Source: JBKPRX01 sp046734795
GTDB lineage: Bacteria; Actinomycetota; Thermoleophilia; Gaiellales; Gaiellaceae
Reading direction: 5' to 3'
Length of the DNA stretch: 20,285 bases
Assembly (NCBI GenBank): GCA_046734795.1
Contig: JBKPRX010000053.1
Location: forward strand, 1 to 20,285
The notes under the pieces are model-generated. The model saw only the letters and a list, made by a program, of their open reading frames with translations. It had not been told where the DNA came from and ran no database searches. Shown piece after piece: positions 8,150 to 14,513 of the stretch; within the stretch, counting starts at the first letter, position 1; every line of letters begins with the position of its first letter. Position numbers and translations under genes: made by a program.

Positions 8150-8958
8150 CCTCGACCGACGCGCGCGTCGGAGCCACGACGCCTCCGCAGGAAGAAAAGA
8201 AGCGGCCGTACTGGCGTCGGTTCATCGTCATCTATGTCGTCCTCGCCCTCGCAGTCATCGCCGGCGTCGCCGCACTGATCATCGGCGTGACGAACGACGA
8301 TTCGTCGTCGTCGACGAGCGGGAGCGGTCCCGTGGCGGCCGGGCCCGCCTGGTCAAGCTGGCAGCCGAAGGGCACGACGTTGAACGCGATCACCGCCAAT
8401 ATCGCGCGGCACGTCTCGAACAAGTACGAGGCGCTCGGCGTGTCTGCCCTACCGGTTTCCCGGAATCCCGTGTCGAACGAGCCGCCGATCGTCGCCGTCG
8501 AGTTCCGCTCGCGCTTCGGCACCTTCTCGCAGCCGCGCCGCCTCGTTCTCCGGCTCGCCTCGAGGATGTGGATGTACGAGCTCTGCGGCCAGAACTCGAA
8601 CTGCGGAATCACCTCCGGCGCCGGTGAGCTTCCGGACCGGCTGAACTACCTCGTCGGCAAGGAGATGCTCGAGATCGGCCTGTACACGCTGAAGTACGCA
8701 CCGAAGCTCGACTCCGTGCTCGTCGCCCTGCCCGGTAGCGACTCCTCTCCCGTGTTCTATCTTCACCGCAAGGTCGCAGGGAAAGCTCTCGATCGGCCCC
8801 TCACAGACACGGTTCCGGGGGGAACCGAGGAACTCGGCAAGACGGGCACGGACTTGCTCGCGAAGCACCTCTGGCTGCTGAACAGCAACCAGATTCGCCA
8901 GCTTCCGGACACGTCGATCATCCTCGAGCTCGACCGGCCGCCCCAGCAAGGCCGCTGA
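8134..8958 (+). CDS. Single-pass membrane protein, unknown function, FtsH-like partner candidate
   Basis: A 274-aa protein I do not recognise. It has a cytoplasmic Thr/Ala/Glu-rich N-terminus of about 28 residues, a basic stop (KKRPYWRR), one strong membrane helix (FIVIYVVLALAVIAGVAALI, about 32-52), a Ser-rich linker (DDSSSSTSGSG) and a roughly 200-residue outer domain with two cysteines (LCGQNSNCG) that could form a disulfide. The GTG at 8134 is preferred because AAGGAAG (8123-8129) sits 4 bases upstream; GTG 8146 would instead give a 4-base GTGA overlap with the protease stop. Overlap with the protease gene makes coupled expression very likely. By analogy with HflK/HflC around FtsH, it may be a substrate adaptor or regulator; this is inference only. 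Confidence 0.75.
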   Translation: MATDVTSTDARVGATTPPQEEKKRPYWRRFIVIYVVLALAVIAGVAALIIGVTNDDSSSSTSGSGPVAAGPAWSSWQPKGTTLNAITANIARHVSNKYEALGVSALPVSRNPVSNEPPIVAVEFRSRFGTFSQPRRLVLRLASRMWMYELCGQNSNCGITSGAGELPDRLNYLVGKEMLEIGLYTLKYAPKLDSVLVALPGSDSSPVFYLHRKVAGKALDRPLTDTVPGGTEELGKTGTDLLAKHLWLLNSNQIRQLPDTSIILELDRPPQQGR

Positions 8959-9035
8959 CCGCCCTCGACCTGCCGACGGCGCTGACCCCTGCGGCAGTCG
9001 CGGTCGCGCTGTGGGTAGCGATCGCTGCCGATGAC

Positions 9036-9323
9036 GTGCGCACCGGTCTCGTGCCGGGCGTCGTGGCCTGCGTGTTCGCACTCGCCGCCTACGCCGTTTG
9101 GCGTAGGCGGAAAAAGCCATGGCATGACCCGCTCGTGATCGTGCTTCTCCTACCCGCGCTCGCTGCAGCGATCTGGATCGGAATCGGCGGCATCCTCCTC
9201 GGCATCGACCGCAGCGACGCGGGCCGGCTCCTCGTCGAGGTCGGTCCAGCACTCGCCTTGACCGGCTTGACGACGACGCTCATCAGCTACCACGGCCGGC
9301 ACCGGCCGCCGGACCCGGCGTAA
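9036..9323 (+). CDS. Small multi-pass membrane protein, unknown function
   Basis: A 95-aa hydrophobic protein when begun at GTG 9036. Three membrane segments are evident (VPGVVACVFALAAYAVW; LVIVLLLPALAAAIWIGIGG; VGPALALTGLTTTLISY) around a basic loop WRRRKKPWHDP. The frame is open back across the end of the previous gene, and the 26 codons before GTG 9036 encode another likely helix (LTPAAVAVALWVAIAA) without any ATG, GTG or TTG. The real start may therefore be a CTG at 8955, overlapping the previous stop as CTGA, giving four helices and about 122 aa. Position right after the FtsH-like gene and its membrane neighbour suggests the same transcript. No family recognised. Confidence 0.65.
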   Translation: MRTGLVPGVVACVFALAAYAVWRRRKKPWHDPLVIVLLLPALAAAIWIGIGGILLGIDRSDAGRLLVEVGPALALTGLTTTLISYHGRHRPPDPA

Positions 9324-9381
9324 CCAAGACGAACCCGGCGCCGTTTCTCTCTCGACCGAACGACAAGGAGAGACCGAAACA

Positions 9382-9537
9382 ATGCTTCTACTGATCCTGC
9401 TCGCGATTCTCGCGATCGCCCTCTTCGGCGGCGGGTTCGTGGTGACGTGGCTCTTCTACATCGCCGCCGTCGTCGCGCTCGTCTGGCTGATCGCCCTGTT
9501 CGCCGGCGGCATCCGCGCGCCCGGGCGACGCTGGTAG
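9382..9537 (+). CDS. Tiny hydrophobic membrane protein (51 aa)
   Basis: The 51-aa product begins MLLLILLAILAIALFGGGF and continues through a second hydrophobic stretch (WLFYIAAVVALVWLIALFAG) to a basic tail GIRAPGRRW. It thus looks like a helical hairpin with a central GGG turn. A textbook Shine-Dalgarno AAGGAGA (9365-9371) lies 10 bases before the ATG, strongly supporting translation. Short hydrophobic proteins of this form, annotated only as hydrophobic protein, are widespread in Actinobacteria and often stress-induced (family knowledge, loosely applied). A strong hairpin (9552-9581) follows 14 bases after the stop. Function unknown. Confidence 0.75.
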   Translation: MLLLILLAILAIALFGGGFVVTWLFYIAAVVALVWLIALFAGGIRAPGRRW

Positions 9538-9551
9538 CGCGGCCCCCCATG

Positions 9552-9581
9552 GGCGGAGCGGCACTCCGAGGCCGCTCCGCC
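9552..9581 (+). terminator. GC-rich hairpin, likely transcription terminator
   Basis: A perfect 10-bp inverted repeat (GGCGGAGCGG, 9552-9561; CCGCTCCGCC, 9572-9581) with a 10-base loop lies just downstream of the 51-aa gene. There is no T-tract, but GC-rich actinobacterial terminators often lack one. Confidence 0.6.
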
Positions 9582-9609
9582 GATACCTTCGCCTAGGCCT
9601 CCGGCCGCT

Positions 9610-9631
9610 CCAAATGGGCCATTTGGCCCAT
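9610..9631. repeat. Two interlocking perfect inverted repeats, operator-like
   Basis: CCAAATGG-G-CCATTTGG (9610-9626) and ATGGGCCA-TT-TGGCCCAT (9614-9631) are both perfect 8-bp inverted repeats and share bases, so only one can be paired at a time. They lie in the 131-base gap before the 52-aa Cys-rich gene and abut TTGACC (9631-9636), which could be a -35 element. An operator or alternative RNA structure is possible. Confidence 0.5.
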
Positions 9632-9668
9632 TGACCCTCCTCGCGACCGCGTCGATGCTCTTGGAGTC

Positions 9669-9827
9669 GTGACGCGCTCGCAAATTCTCCTCTGGATCGT
9701 CGCCCTCTTCGTCCTCGAGGTGAACCACCTCAAGTGGATCTGGTGGGAGAACTGGGATTGCCGAAAGTGCTCGCGCAAGCACAAGGACTGCGCCTGCGGC
9801 ACGACCAAGTGGGTCATGTACCTGTAG
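9669..9827 (+). CDS. Cys/Trp-rich mini membrane protein (52 aa)
   Basis: An intact 52-codon frame opening with GTG 9669. The product starts VTRSQILLWIVALFVLEV, one short hydrophobic helix, then a Trp-rich segment (HLKWIWWENWD), then four cysteines in the order C31-x2-C34-x6-C41-x-C43 within a Lys/Arg/His-rich stretch, ending CGTTKWVMYL. The four Cys plus His38 could bind a metal. It has six Trp in 52 residues, unlikely in a random GC-rich frame. GGAG (9663-9666) is only 2 bases from the GTG, so the initiation mode is unclear; a weak promoter TTGACC-N17-GATGCT lies just upstream. A strong terminator follows at 9853. The family is not recognised. It lies downstream of the 51-aa gene but beyond that gene's hairpin, so it is probably its own unit. 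Confidence 0.65.
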   Translation: MTRSQILLWIVALFVLEVNHLKWIWWENWDCRKCSRKHKDCACGTTKWVMYL

Positions 9828-9852
9828 CGGCGGAACCGATTTTTCGAGGGCC

Positions 9853-9884
9853 AGAGCGGCGGCGAGAGCCGCCGCTCTTCGTTG
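9853..9884 (+). terminator. Strong intrinsic-type terminator with GAGA tetraloop
   Basis: An 11-bp perfect stem (AGAGCGGCGGC, 9853-9863; GCCGCCGCTCT, 9868-9878) closed by a stable GAGA (GNRA) tetraloop and followed by the T-rich TCGTTG. It closes the Cys-rich mini-gene and separates it from the sulfotransferase. Confidence 0.8.
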
Positions 9885-9918
9885 ACCCAGGGCGCGAAAG
9901 GCTGAGCCGAGCCCAAGC

Positions 9919-9924
9919 TAGGAT
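9919..9924 (+). promoter_or_regulatory. Candidate -10 box TAGGAT for the sulfotransferase
   Basis: TAGGAT is identical to the candidate -10 of the acyl-CoA dehydrogenase gene (16883). Six bases downstream is a CTG (9931) in frame with the sulfotransferase; the first usual start codon is TTG 9958, preceded by AGGCGG at 9948-9953. Confidence 0.45.
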
Positions 9925-9957
9925 CACGGCCTGGCCGGCGGGGTACCAGGCGGACTC

Positions 9958-10773
9958 TTGCTGTACGCGAAGGCGTGCACGCGTATCGCAGTGCGCGGTC
10001 TTCGCGCGCCGAAGGCGAAACCTGCGGCTGCCTCGGGGCGACCGGTCTTCGTCGTCGGCTCGCCCCGTTCGGGCACGACGTTCTTCGCCGGTGCGATCGG
10101 AAGCATCCCAGGCTTCATCGACCTAGGCGAGCTCGCACCGCTCAAGGCCGCGATCCCAACGCTGACGAGCGCCTCGGAGGAAGACGCAGCACGCGAGCTC
10201 GAGCGCGTGATCGAGCGCGTGCGCATGCTCTCGGCAGTCCGCGGCAAACGTGCGGTCGAGCAGACGCCGGAGATGAGCTTCCTAGTCCCAGCAGCGCTGC
10301 GCGCCTATCCGGAGGCGACGGTCGTCCACCTGATCCGCGACGGGAGAGATGTCGTCGCCTCGCTTCTCGATCGCGGCTGGTTGAGCAGCGCGCGGAGCGG
10401 TAGCGACGACGTCGGCGCCGCGTATGGATCGCACACGCGCTTCTGGGTCGAGCCGGAACGCCGCGAGGAGTTCGCCCGCGTCAGCGACGCGCAGCGCGCC
10501 GCGTGGGCGTGGCGACGCTATCTGACCGCGGCGCGCGGGTCCCGCGAGCGGACGTTCGAGCTCCGCTACGAGGATCTCGTCGCCGACAAAAGCGCTACTG
10601 CCGTGCGGCTCGCAGAGGAGCTCGGCGTCCCCACCGAGGACGTCGAGCACCAGCTCGCCCCGGCGAGCCCCCGCTCGGTGGGCCGCTGGCGCGACGATCT
10701 CACGAAAGAGCAGGTCGACGACGTCATGCGCGAGGCCGGCGAGCTGTTGCGTGAGCTCGGCTACGCCGAATGA
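9958..10773 (+). CDS. Sulfotransferase family protein
   Basis: The product, 271 aa from TTG 9958, is a PAPS-dependent sulfotransferase-fold protein. The 5'-phosphosulfate-binding loop GSPRSGTTF is at residues 34-42, and the 3'-phosphate-binding segment LIRDGRDVVASLLDRGW starts near residue 125. The late ELRYEDLVADKSATAVRLAEELGV is the usual sulfotransferase helix after the acceptor site. It should transfer sulfate from PAPS to a hydroxyl or amine of a carbohydrate, lipid or small molecule; the acceptor is unknown. The N-terminus is not a clear signal peptide. A start further upstream (CTG 9931, six bases after TAGGAT) would add nine residues. The gene converges with the downstream membrane-protein pair, with 30 bases between stops. 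Confidence 0.85.
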   Translation: MLYAKACTRIAVRGLRAPKAKPAAASGRPVFVVGSPRSGTTFFAGAIGSIPGFIDLGELAPLKAAIPTLTSASEEDAARELERVIERVRMLSAVRGKRAVEQTPEMSFLVPAALRAYPEATVVHLIRDGRDVVASLLDRGWLSSARSGSDDVGAAYGSHTRFWVEPERREEFARVSDAQRAAWAWRRYLTAARGSRERTFELRYEDLVADKSATAVRLAEELGVPTEDVEHQLAPASPRSVGRWRDDLTKEQVDDVMREAGELLRELGYAE

Positions 10774-10803
10774 GCCGTCCGGCCGTCGCTCAGCAGGGTC
10801 CGC

Positions 10804-11346
10804 CTAGCCGGCCGAGTTTGCGGCCGCCGCGCCCGCGGAGGTCAAGGTGAAACTCGAATCCACGATCGGAGCTGCGCCGGCAGCGGCGGGCAGCGCTCGC
10901 ACCGTCCAGCGATACGTCCCCGCCTGAAAGCGAAAGCTCTGCGGCATCGCGACGCGCGGCTCGGTCGTTCGGGCGCGGAAGACGACCTGCTGACCGCGGA
11001 AGAACGTCACCTCGTATCCGTCGGCGCCGGTCGCCGGCGCCCACGCCCACGTTCGGGAAGGAACGAACGTGCTCGCGGCTGTCTTCGTGGGGTGATCCCG
11101 CCAGTGATTCGCGGCGACGTAGCTTGCTACGCCCAGGCCGACGACGAGGAGCGCGACCGCGGCGCCGATGCGGAGCTTGCGACGGTTCGAAGTTCCGGCG
11201 ACCGTGCGCTCAGGTTCTGCCGCGGGAGTGGCCCACGGCGATTGCGCAAGCTGAGCTCGCGCATCCTTCGTGTCCTCGGGACTCGAGACGAGCACGAGCT
11301 CGGGACTGATCAGACGCGGATCCTCCGGTGTGCGGTCGGCGGTCAC
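10804..11346 (-). CDS. Single-pass membrane protein with outer Ig/FN3-like domain (short paralogue)
   Basis: A 180-aa protein. It has a cytoplasmic N-terminus with the segment ISPELVLVSSPEDTKDARAQL (residues 13-33), a basic NRRKLR stop, one membrane helix (about 59-79) and an outer beta domain (about 94-170) that begins FVPSRTWAWAPATGADGYEVTFF and ends TYRWTVRALPAAAG. The W-A-P, GA-x-YEV and YRWTV pattern is typical of Ig/FN3-type sandwiches. It is a clear paralogue of the gene just upstream: both the N-terminal and the outer domains match, while the long basic linker is absent. Start is GTG 11346, with TAGCGT 8 bases upstream whose TAG is the stop of the paralogue. Function unknown; the order suggests an envelope sensor or anchoring protein. 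Confidence 0.75.
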   Translation of the reverse strand: MTADRTPEDPRLISPELVLVSSPEDTKDARAQLAQSPWATPAAEPERTVAGTSNRRKLRIGAAVALLVVGLGVASYVAANHWRDHPTKTAASTFVPSRTWAWAPATGADGYEVTFFRGQQVVFRARTTEPRVAMPQSFRFQAGTYRWTVRALPAAAGAAPIVDSSFTLTSAGAAAANSAG

Positions 11347-11354
11347 GAGGTCGG

Positions 11355-11360
11355 ACGCTA
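11355..11360 (-). promoter_or_regulatory. Candidate -10 box TAGCGT for the short paralogue
   Basis: Minus-strand TAGCGT lies 8 bases before the GTG start. Its TAG is the stop codon of the long paralogue. The long paralogue has the same hexamer at the same 8-base distance, and both continue TAGCGTCC, so the promoter was probably duplicated with the gene. Confidence 0.5.
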
Positions 11361-12176
11361 GCTCGGGGACCCGTCAGCTGCGGCCTTGTTTGCCGCCGCC
11401 GCTCCGGCGGAGGTCACCGCAAACCTCGAATCGACAATCGCCGGCACGCCTGCGGCCGCAGGCAGTGCAGACACCGTCCACCGATACGTACCCGGTTCGA
11501 AGCGGAAGCTGCGCGGTAGGACGATGTGCGGCTGCGTCGCGCGCACCTGGAAGACGGCCTTCGGCCCTTTGAAGAACGTCACCTCGTAAGCCTCGGCGCC
11601 GGTTGTCGGTGCCCAAGCCCACGTTCGGGAAGGAACGAACCCGCGCACGGTCGGCGCCGCCGGCTTCGTGCGCGCCGGCGTCTTTGTCTTCGTTGGTGCC
11701 GTCGAGGTCGGTTTCGTTCGCGCCGCATGCACGGGGGCACGACGCGGTTGTGACCGACGACTGTGCGCCGGCGGTGCTGACGCTTTACGTGAACGCGTCT
11801 CGCGCGATTTCTGTCGTTGCGCCGCTGCGACCGAAGTCGCCGGTGCAGGCGCAGAAGCGCGCACAACCGACGGAGGACGAAGGACGCCCGAAGACGCGGC
11901 GCCGTCGTCGGCAGAGCGCGTTCCGACGAGGTACCCAATTGTCAGTCCGACGATCGCGAGCGCAACGAGACCGCCGGCACGGAGCGTGTTGCGTTTCGCA
12001 TGTGTAGGCGCGGAAGCGAGGGCCGCAGCGCGCTGCTGCGCGGGTGCAGCCGGCGCGATGCGCCACGGTTCCTCGGGCAGCAGCGCGAGCGCATCGCGAA
12101 TCTCCTCGGGACTCGAAACGAGGACGAGCTCCGGGCTCAGCACGGGCGGAACTTCAGGCGCCAGATCGACCCCCAT
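11358..12176 (-). CDS. Single-pass membrane protein with basic linker and outer Ig/FN3-like domain (long paralogue)
   Basis: A 272-aa protein. Cytoplasmic N-terminus with LSPELVLVSSPEEIRDALALL (13-33), one membrane helix (about 66-86), then a roughly 90-residue low-complexity linker rich in Arg, Lys, Pro, Ser and Thr (about 90-178), then an outer beta domain (179-258) with FVPSRTWAWAPTTGAEAYEVTFF and YRWTVSALPAAAG. The basic linker could contact the cell wall or anionic polymers. The N-terminal ELVLVSSPEE segment, conserved in the paralogue, suggests a cytoplasmic binding partner. A 24-base exact match between the two genes (11045-11068 and 11617-11640) shows recent duplication or gene conversion. 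The ATG at 12176 has TAGCGT 8 bases upstream. No function can be assigned. Confidence 0.75.
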   Translation of the reverse strand: MGVDLAPEVPPVLSPELVLVSSPEEIRDALALLPEEPWRIAPAAPAQQRAAALASAPTHAKRNTLRAGGLVALAIVGLTIGYLVGTRSADDGAASSGVLRPPSVVRASAPAPATSVAAAQRQKSRETRSRKASAPPAHSRRSQPRRAPVHAARTKPTSTAPTKTKTPARTKPAAPTVRGFVPSRTWAWAPTTGAEAYEVTFFKGPKAVFQVRATQPHIVLPRSFRFEPGTYRWTVSALPAAAGVPAIVDSRFAVTSAGAAAANKAAADGSPS

Positions 12177-12184
12177 GGCCGAGG

Positions 12185-12190
12185 ACGCTA
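12185..12190 (-). promoter_or_regulatory. Candidate -10 box TAGCGT for the long paralogue
   Basis: Minus-strand TAGCGT followed by 8 bases and the ATG at 12176. No Shine-Dalgarno is present in between, fitting leaderless initiation. Confidence 0.5.
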
Positions 12191-12464
12191 CCTCGCCGGC
12201 TTGACGGCCGCACGCATCCGTCAGGGATTGACGAATTGCGCGGAAATTGCGGAGAGGACTTCGACGCGCGGGGGCTAACGAGGTACGTAATCGGCCCCAA
12301 GGCGGTGAGCACTTGTAGCATCCGACCCGCCGCCCAGACTCTTAACGCACATGCTTTTTCGCCCAAGCATGCGGCGCATTTGCGCAGTGCGCGCCTGCCT
12401 AGTCACCAATCTCCAGCGTCGGCGACCGCGTCTCGCCTGATCGTTGGAAGAAGTGGGGGTGCTT
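12191..12464. other. Divergent intergenic region with stacked small palindromes
   Basis: The gap between the divergent paralogue pair and the FN3/beta-helix gene is the largest in the window. It holds a 7-bp hairpin CATGCTT/AAGCATG (12350-12371), then GCGCA-TT-TGCGC (12374-12385) overlapping GCGCA-G-TGCGC (12382-12392). A TTGACG (12228-12233) and TAGCAT (12316-12321) are the only promoter-like words seen and are not well spaced. A Shine-Dalgarno-like GGAAG/GGGGG run (12446-12458) precedes the FN3 gene. No small gene or known riboswitch was recognised. Confidence 0.5.
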
Positions 12465-14483
12465 GTGTCGCCACGTCGTTACGCGCAGGTTTTCGTTCTT
12501 GTTCTCGTTCTTGCCACCGGTGGTGCCTCGATTGCAGGCGTTGCCGCAGCAGCAGATGGCGACGACGCGGCGCCTCCGACCGTTCCCGCCGGACTGACCG
12601 TCACTGCGGTTGGTCAAACGTCGCTGACGCTCGCATGGACCGCATCGGTCGACCACTTCGGCGTAGCCGGTTACACGGTCTACAAGCAAGGCATTGCACA
12701 GAACACGACGACGACTCTCGCGTACGACTTCACCGGACTGCAGTGCGGGGCGACGTACTCGATCGCAGTCGACGCCTACGACGCGGCAGGCAACCACTCC
12801 GCCGCAGCGACGATCTCCGTTCGCACCGCCGCGTGCACCGCGACGCCTCCACCCCCGGCCACCACGACGGCCGTGCAGGCGCCGGCTCCCCCGCCGGCTG
12901 ACACAACGGCTCCGAGCGCACCGAGCGGCCTGACGGTCACTGCGGCGAGCGAGACGTCGTTGACGGTTGCGTGGGGCGCGTCGACCGACACCGCCGGCGT
13001 GACGGGCTACGCGGTTCTCAAGAACGGAGATTCGCAAGGTACGACTTCGAGCCTCAACTCGACGCTCGCGGGGCTCGACTGCGGCACCGTCTATCGGATC
13101 GACGTCATCGCTTTCGATGAGGCCGGCAACCAATCCGCGGCGGCGACGATTTCGGCCGCAACCGCCTCATGCCCCGAGCAGGAGCATCCATCGACCACGA
13201 CGGCAACGCGCCTCATCGCGTCGGCGTCGGACACCTTTGCGCCCAGCACGCCGCCTGGGCTGACCGTCACCGCCGCCGGCCAGACGTCGTTGACGCTCGC
13301 CTGGGGCGCGTCGACTGATGCTGTCGGCGTCGCCGGTTACACGGTCTACAAGAACGCCGTCGCGCAAGGAACGACGACGCAGCTCACCTCGAACGTTTCC
13401 GGCCTTGCGTGCGGCACGACATATTCGCTCGCAGTCGATGCGTACGACGCCGCCGGCAACCACTCGGTGCCAGCCGTCATCTCCGCTTCAACTGCCGCGT
13501 GCGCGCCCGCACCGACGCCCGCGAACGTTCGCGTTTCGCCTTCGGGGAACGACACGACCTGCGTGCGCGGCGATGATTCTCGTCCGTGCGCTTCGCTCAA
13601 CCGTGCGTACCAAGTCGCGCAGCCGGGCGACCTCGTCTCGGTCGACCCCGGTAGCTATCCCGCGCAGCGCATCGACTACGACTCGTCGAAGTCGCCTTCA
13701 CCCGTCACCTTCGCGCCGACAGGCGGTGGGTCCGTTTCGCTGGCGCGTCTCGACGTCGGCCAGTCGCAGCTGAACACGCGTGCAGCGCAGCACGTCGTCG
13801 TCCGCGACATGAGCGTCGGGTTCGCGACGGTGTGGGACGGCGCAGTCGACATCGTGCTCCAGAACCTCACCGCGCGCGGCTTCGACATCGTGTACGACGG
13901 CAGCTCGTTGCCGGCTCCCTCCGACGTGCGCGTGGTCGGCGGCGACTACGGTCCCTGCGAGGCCGTCGCGCAGAACGGAAACTGCACGAACCGGATGGTC
14001 GGATCGAACATCGTCATCGATGGAGCGAACATCCATGAGGTCACGTCTAACGATCCGGCGCGCCTCCACACCGACGGGATCTTCATGCGCGGGTGCCAGG
14101 GTTGCGCGGTGCGGAACTCGAAGTTCTGGCTCAACGACGTCACGAACATCCGCATCCAGAACTGCTGCTCGCTGCCGGCGAACCAGAACATCACGATCGA
14201 GAACAACTCCTTCGGGCAGCCGAACGACAACAAGGCCGACGCGGTCGATGTCGATTCGGCGACGCCGGGACTCGTTCTCCGCGGCAACGTGTTCGACCCG
14301 GCAAGCGGCCCGTTGTTCGACGGCGGCCCCTACAACGGTGAGCGTCTCGTGCAGAACAAGATGCGATACCTCGGCCCGTGCGTGCCCGGCGTGAGTTACG
14401 AAGGAAATACGGTGCAGCCGTTCGGCGAGTTCACCGGCAACGTCCTCTGCGGGACCGACGCCTGGGGAAGCTGGTCGTTCTAG
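12465..14483 (+). CDS. Secreted protein with three FN3 domains and a right-handed beta-helix
   Basis: The 672-aa product begins with a signal peptide (SPRRYAQVFVLVLVLATGG, cleavage probably after the AAAA near residue 30). Three fibronectin type III domains follow at about 33-124, 146-236 and 256-346. Each has the pattern GLTVTA-x5-SLT-x-AWxAS-x-D and a Cys in GLxCGTxY plus a Cys at its end, probably one disulfide per domain. The domains are joined by Pro/Thr-rich or Ser-rich linkers. Residues 350-672 form a beta-helix domain of the DUF1565/pectate-lyase-like kind, with NVRVSPSGNDTTC at its start and many NI-x-I/V-x-N turns, plus about nine further cysteines. It is probably a cell-surface or extracellular glycan-binding or glycan-cleaving protein. 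GTG 12465 is preferred because GGGGG lies 6 bases upstream; TTG 12444 is the alternative. No sortase signal is seen. Confidence 0.85.
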   Translation: MSPRRYAQVFVLVLVLATGGASIAGVAAAADGDDAAPPTVPAGLTVTAVGQTSLTLAWTASVDHFGVAGYTVYKQGIAQNTTTTLAYDFTGLQCGATYSIAVDAYDAAGNHSAAATISVRTAACTATPPPPATTTAVQAPAPPPADTTAPSAPSGLTVTAASETSLTVAWGASTDTAGVTGYAVLKNGDSQGTTSSLNSTLAGLDCGTVYRIDVIAFDEAGNQSAAATISAATASCPEQEHPSTTTATRLIASASDTFAPSTPPGLTVTAAGQTSLTLAWGASTDAVGVAGYTVYKNAVAQGTTTQLTSNVSGLACGTTYSLAVDAYDAAGNHSVPAVISASTAACAPAPTPANVRVSPSGNDTTCVRGDDSRPCASLNRAYQVAQPGDLVSVDPGSYPAQRIDYDSSKSPSPVTFAPTGGGSVSLARLDVGQSQLNTRAAQHVVVRDMSVGFATVWDGAVDIVLQNLTARGFDIVYDGSSLPAPSDVRVVGGDYGPCEAVAQNGNCTNRMVGSNIVIDGANIHEVTSNDPARLHTDGIFMRGCQGCAVRNSKFWLNDVTNIRIQNCCSLPANQNITIENNSFGQPNDNKADAVDVDSATPGLVLRGNVFDPASGPLFDGGPYNGERLVQNKMRYLGPCVPGVSYEGNTVQPFGEFTGNVLCGTDAWGSWSF

Positions 14484-14489
14484 CGCTTC

Positions 14490-14513
14490 GCAGCGGCGAC
14501 AAATCGGCGCTGC
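14490..14513 (+). terminator. Hairpin after the FN3/beta-helix gene
   Basis: Seven bases after the stop, GCAGCG (14490-14495) pairs with CGCTGC (14508-14513), with an inner CGA/TCG extension around a CAAA loop after one G-G mismatch. No T-tract. It overlaps the acceptor end of the tRNA-like segment read on the other strand. Confidence 0.5.

Noticed and set aside
9304..9355. Terminator after the 95-aa gene (CGGCGCCG followed by T/C-rich tract)
   Set aside because: The palindrome has no loop and cannot form a useful hairpin; the repeated ACCCGGCG words are direct, not inverted.
9734..10126. 130-codon plus frame across the Cys-rich mini-gene, terminator and sulfotransferase start
   Set aside because: It runs through a strong terminator hairpin and overlaps two better-supported frames; product is Arg/Ser-rich without features.
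12271..12333. Possible riboswitch (c-di-AMP or c-di-GMP type) in the FN3 gene leader: GGGGC/GCCCC and GGCGG/CCGCC pairings
   Set aside because: The conserved single-stranded core words of these classes are not present; the pairings are short and GC-only.
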